From a virus: 37,199 bases of DNA. This document shows positions 13,468-22,400 of this stretch, one piece after another; positions within the stretch are counted from its first letter, which is position 1; every line of letters starts with the position of its first letter. Under the pieces are notes generated by a model. That model was given only the letters and a program-made list of their open reading frames with translations, searched no databases and was not told the DNA's origin. The stretch spans positions 1 through 37,199 of IMG/VR virus record IMGVR_UViG_3300025674_000009. One strand, given 5' to 3'. The position numbers and the translations under genes are program-made.

Positions 13468-15899
13468 GCCGATATCGATCATATGGGAAACTCGATGATA
13501 AATTCATCACTGAAGGGGATACTTTCTTCTTACGAATGAATGCTCGACTTCGCCCAAACCAGTTAAAGCCTGGTGAGGTCGCTCTGTCTAAGAATGGCCG
13601 AATGAACGATGATGGGACATGGCAACCACGAAAGGGATTATCCACTTTATTTGGATCAATTACATCGGGTGCAAATTCGATTCGATTGCCGTACACTATT
13701 CAAACGGCTCAAAGAAATAGCGGGGTTGTAACTATTGTTTTGAATGAGACACCATCGTTATCTTTCATACCAGGGGATAACATCCATGTGGCCGACCTGG
13801 ACTCCTCGGCTAACGGAACACAGACTTTAGCATCGGTAAATTTTACGACTAAAACAATTACCTATGCGAACGCCGGATCTGATACTGTATTCAGTATTAA
13901 CGGCGAGGGGGTAGGGAACACATCCGTGGTTTCTGCTGGGACTGCAATTTCGACCACTTTAAACTTTACCCTCAACGATGATGGAGTAAATGAGGTGTTC
14001 GGATCGGCAGTTTTCTCCGATGCGGCATCCGATTCCGATGATTATATTTTAACTGCAACCGATACAGTCTGTATAATCTTTCGTCTGAAGGACTCCGCAC
14101 TTTTTAAATGCCGATATGACGGGGGTGGGGAGTCGGTGGATGGACCGGTTAACCTGACTCAGGGACTTGGTAAGATGTTTATCTTTCGGACAAATCAGAC
14201 GACCCTCGAGGCATCCCCAAAAGTTAATTTAATCGAAGTATCTTCTGCCTCTCAGACTGGAAATTTAATCACAGTTAATACATCATCGTCACATGGCCGA
14301 GTGGTAAATGATTTTGTAACTCTTAGCGGATTTGGAAATTATACGGAGAATCCAAATGACTGCTATCAGATTGAGACTGTGGTTTCCCCGACAAGTTTTA
14401 AGGTAAGGAAAGAAGTCGCACAGACTGCTACTTTTAATGTGTCGGGTGCAAAGGTTGAATATTTTGATGACTTTACCAAAGTGGCAAATGGGACTTATAC
14501 CGCACCGGTATATCTAACGGACACAACTGCGACCGCCTCCAACGGAGAGGTCACAATGGATGTCACCGCTCATGGCCTATCCGCTGGGGATACTTTAACC
14601 ATTCAGGCGGGAGCATCTCCATTTGACGGGTCAGTGGACCAATCAGTCCGAGTAACATCAGTCCCCTCAGTCAATCAGTTTACATTTAATTTAAATGTGG
14701 TGGATGGATCGGCCAGTCTCACAGTATCCAAACCATTGGCAATCGGAAAAGGATTTATCCATCAGCCCGCCGCACCCTGGGGCGTTGTTCACGAAAGAAG
14801 GCTGTGGCTTCCATATTGGTACACTTCGGCCACTACGCCAGCGAATCGAGAAATTAGAGATGAAATCGTGGCATCTGATATCATGGATTTCAATACATTT
14901 GATGTAATCGGAAATCAGTTCAGACCGACTGCCGGACAAAGTGACTTCACAGTTCAGCTTACTCCATTTACAAAGGATAGCCTGGTAATCTTTAACAGAA
15001 AATCGATTCATCTGATGACTGGAATCAGCGGATCTCTAGCTGATGTAAAATCCAATGTTGTAACGACTGAAATCGGATGCTCGGCTAGAAAGACTGTCGT
15101 TCAGGTAGCCAACCAAATATTCTTTTTATCCGACCAAGGAATTTTCAGCGTGGAGTTTCTTGATGAATATAATTTGCGGGGAACAGGGACACCAATTTCC
15201 GAAACTATTCAGCCTTACATCGACCGAATAAATCAGGATTACGCTCACCTATCCAGTGCAGTTTATTTCAACAACCGGTATTGGATTGCATTGCCAATTG
15301 ACTCTTCAGTCGGTGCTGGCAATGCGACAAAACTTAACACCATAATTGTTTACAATTTCATTAACGGCGGTTTTGAGAGCATTGACACAGTTAATTCTAC
15401 TGAGTTTGCAATTCGTGAATTATTAGTCGGTAGGGAAGGCGCTCAGAATGCTTTATACCTATCTACCGAAGAAGGCGGGGTGCATAAAGTCGATGGATTT
15501 GAGGGCGGAGATGTGGTATCGCTGACTGCCGGCCAAGCGGTTTCTCAAACAATACCAGTAGTCTCACAGGTTACAACTCGCCAATATGATGCCGACCAAT
15601 TGGATCGTAAAATGTTCAGCCGTGCAGAGTTTCATATCAAGAGCGGTGAGGAAACAATTACGGATGGTAATATCAGTTTTATAACGGAAGACCCCGATTC
15701 AACCACTTCGTCCACTTTGGTCTCTTCTCTAATAGGCTCAACTTTACCGGCAAATGAAGATTCATCGATCAGATTGGGGATCAGAAAAAGAGGCTTTGGG
15801 ATTCAGGCAGATTTTCAACCAACAGAGGGCAGACCCTATCTTCGAGCCGCCAAAATAGATGCACGAATAACAGACCGCTCTACAACAAGTATTTCATAG
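13464..15899 (+). CDS. Tail tube/nozzle or stabilisation protein
   Basis: An 811-aa beta-rich protein. N-terminal LDDKFITEGDTFFLRMNARL and PGEVALSKNGRMNDDGTWQP with RKGLSTLFG resemble the start of podovirus tail nozzle proteins (T7 gp12/P22 gp10 class). The second half has propeller-like repeats: DSLVIFNRKSIHLMTGISGS, VANQIFFLSDQGIFSVEFLD, SSAVYFNNRYWIALPIDSS and NALYLSTEEGGVHKVDGFEG. It would form or plug the short tail below the connector. Overlaps the holin-like gene by four bases (ATGA). Family by pattern and length. Confidence 0.75.
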   Translation: MSRYRSYGKLDDKFITEGDTFFLRMNARLRPNQLKPGEVALSKNGRMNDDGTWQPRKGLSTLFGSITSGANSIRLPYTIQTAQRNSGVVTIVLNETPSLSFIPGDNIHVADLDSSANGTQTLASVNFTTKTITYANAGSDTVFSINGEGVGNTSVVSAGTAISTTLNFTLNDDGVNEVFGSAVFSDAASDSDDYILTATDTVCIIFRLKDSALFKCRYDGGGESVDGPVNLTQGLGKMFIFRTNQTTLEASPKVNLIEVSSASQTGNLITVNTSSSHGRVVNDFVTLSGFGNYTENPNDCYQIETVVSPTSFKVRKEVAQTATFNVSGAKVEYFDDFTKVANGTYTAPVYLTDTTATASNGEVTMDVTAHGLSAGDTLTIQAGASPFDGSVDQSVRVTSVPSVNQFTFNLNVVDGSASLTVSKPLAIGKGFIHQPAAPWGVVHERRLWLPYWYTSATTPANREIRDEIVASDIMDFNTFDVIGNQFRPTAGQSDFTVQLTPFTKDSLVIFNRKSIHLMTGISGSLADVKSNVVTTEIGCSARKTVVQVANQIFFLSDQGIFSVEFLDEYNLRGTGTPISETIQPYIDRINQDYAHLSSAVYFNNRYWIALPIDSSVGAGNATKLNTIIVYNFINGGFESIDTVNSTEFAIRELLVGREGAQNALYLSTEEGGVHKVDGFEGGDVVSLTAGQAVSQTIPVVSQVTTRQYDADQLDRKMFSRAEFHIKSGEETITDGNISFITEDPDSTTSSTLVSSLIGSTLPANEDSSIRLGIRKRGFGIQADFQPTEGRPYLRAAKIDARITDRSTTSIS

Positions 15900-15911
15900 G
15901 AGACTAAAAAA

Positions 15912-16601
15912 ATGGGAGTAATTACAACAGGACAGACTTTTAGTAGCGGGGACCAGGTAACGGCCTCCAAACTTAACGACATTGCAAACCAGGCAACATT
16001 CACATCGGCCAGTGCTACGACAGACGATTCAACTTTAACACTCGCCTCGAGCAAGCTGAAAGTAAAAGACCTTGGCATCACCTCTACACAGTTGGCGGCG
16101 GACTCCGTTATAACTGCAAAGATACAGGACAATGCTGTTACCACGGATAAAATAACAGATTCAGCGGTAACCCTAGCAAAGATTGAAAATATTGCGACAG
16201 CTAAAGTAATAGGTCGGACAACAGCCGGAACTGGAGTCCCCGAGCAAGTATCCATTTTGGATGAGGATAATATGGCATCCGACTCAAACACTTCAATTGC
16301 CACCCAGCAAAGTATAAAGGCATATATCGACACTGCGATTAGTGGACTTCCAACCTTTTACGCATTCAGTTCAGGAAGTATCACAACTGAAGCTCAACAT
16401 ACAATAAGTTACCCTGGTGCTTGGACCGGTGGAACTCCTGATAAGATAATAGTCAGCACCCGTTACCCAACAGGAGATGCCGCCTCCACTGTATTCTTTC
16501 AGTTGGTAAGTTTCAATTCAACCTCTGTTACTGTTTTTGCACAGGCTGGGGCGGCTTCATTCACCGCACATTTTTGCGACATCCTACTCGTTAAAAACTA
16601 A
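15912..16601 (+). CDS. Tail fibre/collar protein with coiled repeats
   Basis: A 229-aa protein with a clear ribosome-binding site (AGGAG). N-terminal TTGQTFSSGDQVTASKLNDI is common in phage fibre anchors. Repeats of the type SVITAKIQDNAVTTDKITDS AVTLAKI form a trimeric fibre shaft. A C-terminal beta domain (PDKIIVSTRYPTGDAASTVF) follows. A structural fibre attached to the tail protein upstream is the likely role. Confidence 0.72.
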   Translation: MGVITTGQTFSSGDQVTASKLNDIANQATFTSASATTDDSTLTLASSKLKVKDLGITSTQLAADSVITAKIQDNAVTTDKITDSAVTLAKIENIATAKVIGRTTAGTGVPEQVSILDEDNMASDSNTSIATQQSIKAYIDTAISGLPTFYAFSSGSITTEAQHTISYPGAWTGGTPDKIIVSTRYPTGDAASTVFFQLVSFNSTSVTVFAQAGAASFTAHFCDILLVKN

Positions 16602-16604
16602 GTT

Positions 16605-17900
16605 ATGAAAGAATACGAAAATTACGGACTTATCGAACGGCTTCTAAATTTTGGCGCACCAAAAACATACACCGATCAGTTCGGACGACAGGTCACAGAC
16701 TCGGGTGTACTTTTTACCGAGAGATCCGTAAAAGACCCAGGATACGATGCCGCATTAAAGGCATACGAAGCTCAAAACCTCGAGGACGAAGAATTGGCAA
16801 TGATCAATCCAGCCGAAAGAGAAATTTTAAGGATGTCAGGAGCAAGCGGTAAGATGATGGGATCAGGAATGAAATCATATGCACCTGAAGATCCATTAAA
16901 ACAAGCGGCAACTCTTCTAAATATGGCCGCCCCACAAGGGGAAGGATTGGCATACATTAACGAGGATGAGGCGGATATGCTCAAGGAAGCCGGTGGGGCT
17001 GGTGAGCCGGTAAACTCCTCGGGAGTTCCATCATTCTTTTTAAATAAATTATTTGGCGGGGGGAAAGATGCTCCCGCTTTACCTGAATTTGATGCCGGTA
17101 AATCCGCAAGGGATTATGTCGGAGCGATGGCAGACTCAGGACTTCAGGACCAATTACTTCGAGTCCGCCAGCAGTACGATCCACAGTATCAGGACTTACA
17201 GCTTAACCTGGCACAAAGAGCGGCAGATCCATTGGCAAGCCTAGCTGAAACATCTGCCCTTAGAGGGCAGGACTTCGGATCTCGTTTGGCCGAGCGTCAG
17301 GCTGGAGCGGATATATCTTTGATGAATCAGTTCGGTGCTGACTTCACTCAGGCGAGAAGAGCATCCGATCCACTCATGCAAGACCGTACCCGTCAGGCTA
17401 ATCAGTTAGCCAATCAGGCATTTCAGGAGGCTCAGATGACTGACCTATCTCCCGAGATGAGAAGGCGGGCAACTCAGTCCGCCCGTGAGGGACTGGTTGC
17501 TCGAGGGAGAGAAATGGATAATGCGGGCATAGCGGCTGAAGCGATGAGTCGGGAAGATTATTTAAGAAAGATCATAGGCGAAAATCGAGACGATGCGATG
17601 AAGTTTGGCGGGTATGCGGCTGGACTTAATCAGGCAACATATGTGGACCCATTATCATTCCTCCGAGGCGGGCAGAACTTCGCCCAGCAAGGCTTTAATC
17701 AAAGGGCGGCAATGTTTGGCATTCCACAGGAACAAGTGACAAGAATTAATCCTGATGCCGGAGTGAATATCGGAATGCAAAAATATGCAAACGATTCAAA
17801 TTACTATGCTAACACTTATGCCGCCAAGGAAAATGCGGCAAGTGGTGCGGCTCAAGGATTTATGAATATGATAGGTTCTATTGCTGGGGGTAAAGGTTAG
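16605..17900 (+). CDS. Internal virion protein candidate
   Basis: A 431-aa, Ala/Gln/Met/Arg-rich, mostly helical protein. The N-terminal part has FGRQVTDSGVLFTERSVKDP. The centre (residues about 190-300) consists of Gln/Ala-rich helices such as MNQFGADFTQARRASDPLMQ and MTDLSPEMRRRATQSAREGL. First of three large genes at the place where podoviruses encode inner-core proteins ejected with the DNA. It ends in TAG (17898-17900), but the reading frame stays open for 35 further codons, so a longer form is possible. Confidence 0.62.
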   Translation: MKEYENYGLIERLLNFGAPKTYTDQFGRQVTDSGVLFTERSVKDPGYDAALKAYEAQNLEDEELAMINPAEREILRMSGASGKMMGSGMKSYAPEDPLKQAATLLNMAAPQGEGLAYINEDEADMLKEAGGAGEPVNSSGVPSFFLNKLFGGGKDAPALPEFDAGKSARDYVGAMADSGLQDQLLRVRQQYDPQYQDLQLNLAQRAADPLASLAETSALRGQDFGSRLAERQAGADISLMNQFGADFTQARRASDPLMQDRTRQANQLANQAFQEAQMTDLSPEMRRRATQSAREGLVARGREMDNAGIAAEAMSREDYLRKIIGENRDDAMKFGGYAAGLNQATYVDPLSFLRGGQNFAQQGFNQRAAMFGIPQEQVTRINPDAGVNIGMQKYANDSNYYANTYAAKENAASGAAQGFMNMIGSIAGGKG

Positions 17901-18008
17901 CTAGGACAATCTAAAGTAAGGCAGAATAAAAATTTTGGCGGGGGAACACAGACATATCGAGGAGGCAGTGGAAATACTATGCTGACGGGCGGTTACAAAC
18001 TATTTTAA
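17901..18008 (+). other. In-frame extension beyond a TAG stop
   Basis: Directly after the TAG of the 431-aa gene the same frame runs for 35 codons to TAA at 18006-18008. The encoded segment (LGQSKVRQNKNFGGGTQTYR then GGSGNTMLTGGYKLF) has coding-like composition similar to phage structural tails and no good start of its own. It could be made by readthrough of TAG followed by CTA, by a host that decodes TAG, or it may be a decayed end of the gene. It fills most of the gap before 18013. Confidence 0.4.
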
Positions 18009-18012
18009 TATT

Positions 18013-19482
18013 ATGGCAATCGGAGATACAGTTCAGGCGGGACTAATGAGGGTGGATTCCTCACCCATACTTTTGGCGGGTCAGGCACAGGCGAAAGCTA
18101 ACCAGGCATTCGGTGATGCGATTGGGGGAGTAGTCGAAAAGTTTTATAAAAAGAAGAAGGATAAACAGGAAAGGGATGAGCGGGAACAGGCATACCTCAA
18201 AATGGGTCTTTCTTCCGAGGAGGCCAAGGCGGCAAGCCGTGATAAGGACTTAGCCAATCAATTCATTAATAAGATGAATGCTGATCGGAACTTTTTACTC
18301 GCGCAACAGGAAGTTTTAATCGAAAGTGAAAAAGAAAAAAGAGCGGCTGATTTGTTGGATTTGAAACTTGAAAAAACTGAATCAGATAATTTGGCTCGGG
18401 ATAATTTTCTGAAAAAACTTTTTACTCCAGTACCAACCGGTAAATTAAATGAAGCTGGGCAAGATAATTTACAAAGAGGTTTACAATTCTTAGCACCTAC
18501 TACGGAAGCACAAGAGAATTATAAAAACGAATTGCTCCAGACCCCTCAGTTTCAGGAGACTGAACCAGTGTTCAATATGACCGGCAATCGGTTTATTCAA
18601 CAGTTTGCGGGTGAATCTCCTGCTGTTCAAAACTTGGCATTGAATCTCATGCAATCTAGGCAGAAGGATGCTCCATCTATTGCAAGGGTGGGAAATGAAT
18701 TAAACCCACAAACTGGCGAGTATGAACAAATCGCAAGAGACAAATTTGGTAATCCCATTGCCAATTACGGTCCGCCTAAACCTTCGGGGATGTATGCAAC
18801 TCCTGAACAGCAAGCAGAGACAAGGGCTAAAACATTGTCAGTTGAGAATGCCAACAAATTTGTGAACACCCAAAGGAATGAAGCATTAGATTCTGCTAAA
18901 TCAATAAGACCCGCAACACGAGCATTAACTTTACTTGAAAAAGGTGATTTAGAGACTGGAGGTATTTCTGAATTAAAAACCAATGCAATTGCAATGCTTG
19001 ATAGTTTGGGAATCCCCATCGATAAGGAAACTATGGACAAGGTTTCAAATACTCAAAACTTTCGAGCAGAGGTTGGAAAGTTCCTTTTCGACAACATTAG
19101 CAATACAAAAGGTTCAATCTCAGAAAAAGAGATGGATATATTTGCGAAGATTTCCCCAGGTTTACAGATGACACCTGAAGCAAATAAAACTCTTTTAAAT
19201 TATGTAATAAAGAAAGCTGAAAGAGATAAGGATAAGGTTAAATTTATTCAGAAAATGAGACGGGATGGTGTGTCAATAATCGAACAAAGAAACAGACTTG
19301 AGGATTATATGTTAGATAATGATTTATCTGAAATTCTTTCACCCATTGCTGGGCAAACATCAGAACAACAAAATTTCAGAACACCTCAAGGAGAAGTAAA
19401 AGGTGAAGTTGTAGGTGTAAAGCCCGATGGCTCAAAACTTATTAAAGTTAACGAAAAAATATTCGTACAACCCGCTCAATAA
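18013..19482 (+). CDS. Internal virion/ejection protein candidate, coiled-coil
   Basis: A 489-aa protein with an Ala-rich N-terminus, a basic cluster (FYKKKKDKQERDEREQAYLK) and long helical segments at residues about 90-135. A conserved-looking core follows (RNEALDSAKSIRPATRALTL; FRAEVGKFLFDNISNTKGSI) with SEKEMDIFAKISPG, a pattern that I recall from phage structural proteins in the ejection-protein neighbourhood. The 3' two thirds are more AT-rich than the start. It ends one base into the start of the giant gene (TAATG). Confidence 0.65.
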   Translation: MAIGDTVQAGLMRVDSSPILLAGQAQAKANQAFGDAIGGVVEKFYKKKKDKQERDEREQAYLKMGLSSEEAKAASRDKDLANQFINKMNADRNFLLAQQEVLIESEKEKRAADLLDLKLEKTESDNLARDNFLKKLFTPVPTGKLNEAGQDNLQRGLQFLAPTTEAQENYKNELLQTPQFQETEPVFNMTGNRFIQQFAGESPAVQNLALNLMQSRQKDAPSIARVGNELNPQTGEYEQIARDKFGNPIANYGPPKPSGMYATPEQQAETRAKTLSVENANKFVNTQRNEALDSAKSIRPATRALTLLEKGDLETGGISELKTNAIAMLDSLGIPIDKETMDKVSNTQNFRAEVGKFLFDNISNTKGSISEKEMDIFAKISPGLQMTPEANKTLLNYVIKKAERDKDKVKFIQKMRRDGVSIIEQRNRLEDYMLDNDLSEILSPIAGQTSEQQNFRTPQGEVKGEVVGVKPDGSKLIKVNEKIFVQPAQ

Positions 19483-22400
19483 TGGACGAGCAAACTCTTA
19501 GCCTTATCCCTGCAACTGAGGAGGATTTGCAGTATTTAAATCCCGAACCTCAATCTCTTGGCTTAGTGCCAGCAACCGAGGAGGATCTTCAGTATATTAC
19601 TCCTGAAATTCGAGAGCCTACGATGCAAGAAATGACATCGGACTTTGAGACATTTAAGATGTTTAGAAAAGCCGGTGCATTTGATTCGGGCAAGACAGCA
19701 ACAGAAATGGTTACCGAAGGAATTTCGGGAATAGCATCAGACTTCGGACACTGGGCAAAAACTTTACCGGTTCGTTTTGCACAAAACTTTGCAGACGATA
19801 AGTATTCATTTAATCGCAAGGCAAAGGCTCAAGCTAAAGCAACAACGCTACAAACTCTTGGGAATTTAGAACTTGATTACAAACTAATTGGGGCGGGTAT
19901 ATCCCGAGGAGTTGATAAAGTATTTGGCGAGGCAGAGACGGAAGAGGATCTCCGTTCATCTTATGATTTTTTTAAGACTCAAGCAGACCTCGAACAGCAA
20001 CGCCAGGGCAAGGCCGCTGAAATGGTAACCGAAGGTTTTCTTGGTATGTCCCCTGAGTTTTTAACTTTAGGCATGCCCGAAGAGCAAAGGGAGTTAATTC
20101 GTAGTCAACAAGTAATGCCCGACATGAAAGCGGCAAGGGGAGGTACACTTCCAGCTGATCCTTTAAACTTTTTACCTCTCGGGGCGGCTGTTAATGTAGC
20201 AAAGGGTACTGGTCGAGCTACCCTAAAAGGTGCTGAAAAGGTTTTAATTAACGAGACTCTGCAACTTGCAAAACTTAAAGATGACATGACTAAGGCGTTA
20301 TCGAGAGTAGGGGATAACACCATTAAGAGTCGCAGACTTGCAGTTAAGCAAGCACCCGTAAAAGCGAGACTAGAGAAAGGTTTAGCCGAAGTAACTGAGA
20401 AGATTGCTGAAAACCAAGCGAAACTAAAACCACTTGCGGCCAAGCGGGATATGGCACTCACAAAACTCGCCTCTGACTTGCCGGTTGGTAATCCCTTAAA
20501 AGAGTTTCTTAATGATGCCTTAAAAGAAGTTCCAATTAAACAACCTCTTAACCTCACCAATATAGCGGGAGGGGTTGGGCTTATCGCAGTCGGAAAACCA
20601 ATAGAATATTTAGGTAATGCTTTACAGTTTATAAAGACACTCCCACAAGAAACCGCCATAAATATGCTGATGAAAGCGGGCGATAAAGTGGGCATTGAGG
20701 TGACTGAGCAACAGGCAAACGCATTAATAAAAAGCGGAGTAATGGGTGGAGTGGGCTATGGCGGATATTCGTTTGCTGGAGAGTTTACTGATAATGAACT
20801 GTATAAATTAGGCGGTGCAGTTGGTGCATTACTCGGACCGCAATTCCTTGCTCGATTCGGTAGAAATACCGCAATCCTTGGGCGGGAAACTATGAAGCCG
20901 GCAAGCGATTTACCATTCTTTACTAGACTCGCATCAAAAGATGCCGAGAAGATGACTACCCAGCTAATAGACCGAACTGCATTCGTACCGGTTGAATCAG
21001 TTGCCCGACAAGTAACAGGGGCGGCAGAAGGTAAAGTATTAAGTAGAATGTTCGGCCGTCAAGCATTCGGCAATATGTCACCAGGTGGACAAGCGGCAGT
21101 AAACTTTTTAGATCGATCAGGATTGGGTCGCTATATCGAATCTGCCGGCAGAATGGCAAAAGGAGTAGGAGCGGGAGGCGCGGTTGGCGGAGCCTTCGGC
21201 CTTGCGGCAAGTGGCGGTATGGATATGCCCGAAGCATTTTACGGCGGAATAGGGGCGGGTATGCTCTTCGGTTCTGCTGGTGCAGTAGGAGGCGAAGTCG
21301 CACGATTCTCTAATCCAATCAATCACATGGAAGCCCGGTATGGTGACTTGTACCATTATGTTGAAAATTACCTTCCAGCCGGACAGAAAGAATCCTTTAA
21401 TAAATTAAATCGAGATGTACAGATGGCAGTCGCAAATAAAATTGTAGCGAATCCAAGCCTAGCTATCGAATATGTAAGTAAAGGAAAAGATAAAGAAGGT
21501 GGATACTTTGATCGGGTAACTGGTGACATCGTTATAAATGTAGATTCTCCTCGAGCAATCGAACCATTACTTGCCCATGAATTTACCCACTACTTAGAAC
21601 AGACAGGCGGAAAGCGTAAATTTATCGACCTTCTGATTGGTAATCCAATAACAGGTAAGCCTGGTATATTTGTTCAACGAGTAACCAAGCAGAATAAATC
21701 TAAATATCCTGATCTTAAAGTAGGAGATCCAATTATGGTAGGCGAGGGGGCAAATCGTAAATTCCTCCTCAGTGATGAATTTGAAACTGCCCGATCCGAT
21801 TACGGAAAGAAGTTACAAGATACTTTACTCGACTCAGACGGAAATAAGATGTCCGACTCTGATTTGGCTAAGATAATGACCGATGAGCAGACAGTCAGTG
21901 AAATCGTAGCCGAGCATGGTACAGACTTTCTGCTTAACGATAAAAGGAAATACAGAGACAGGAATAGAGGTACAATCGGTAAGATAATGGGTGGAATACT
22001 TGATACTGAATTAGTACAAAATATACCACTCCTTCGTAAAACTCTCGCCATGATGGGCGGTACATTCCGACCTGATGGTCAACTGATTACCGATAATAAA
22101 TTATTCTCCAACCTTAAAAGATATCCGCAAATCACTGAACTGGTCAGGAAATATAATAATCAACTGGAGGGTATGAGTCCTCAGAAGAGACAAGCACAAG
22201 AAACTAGCGGACAAATACAGGGCAGAGATATTAAGTCAGGCGGTAGATCCACAAAAGAAGTAGTGGTCGATATAAAATCTGCCGAGCTTGCCAAAAGCCC
22301 ACAACTCGCTGAATTACTCCGATCCGGCACACTCTTACAAATCGATAAAGATGGTAATGTGATACCAAACCTCGCTATGACCTCTAGGGAGCAAGGTAAA

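Noticed and set aside
15836-16333. 165-aa leftward open frame opposite the fibre gene
   Set aside because: Val/Ser/Ala-rich mirror translation of the fibre repeats; no ribosome-binding site and no place in an operon.
20105-20695. 196-aa leftward open frame under the giant gene
   Set aside because: It lies wholly inside the well-supported 1735-aa gene, antisense to it, and its Ser/Phe/Leu-rich translation looks like the mirror of coding sequence.
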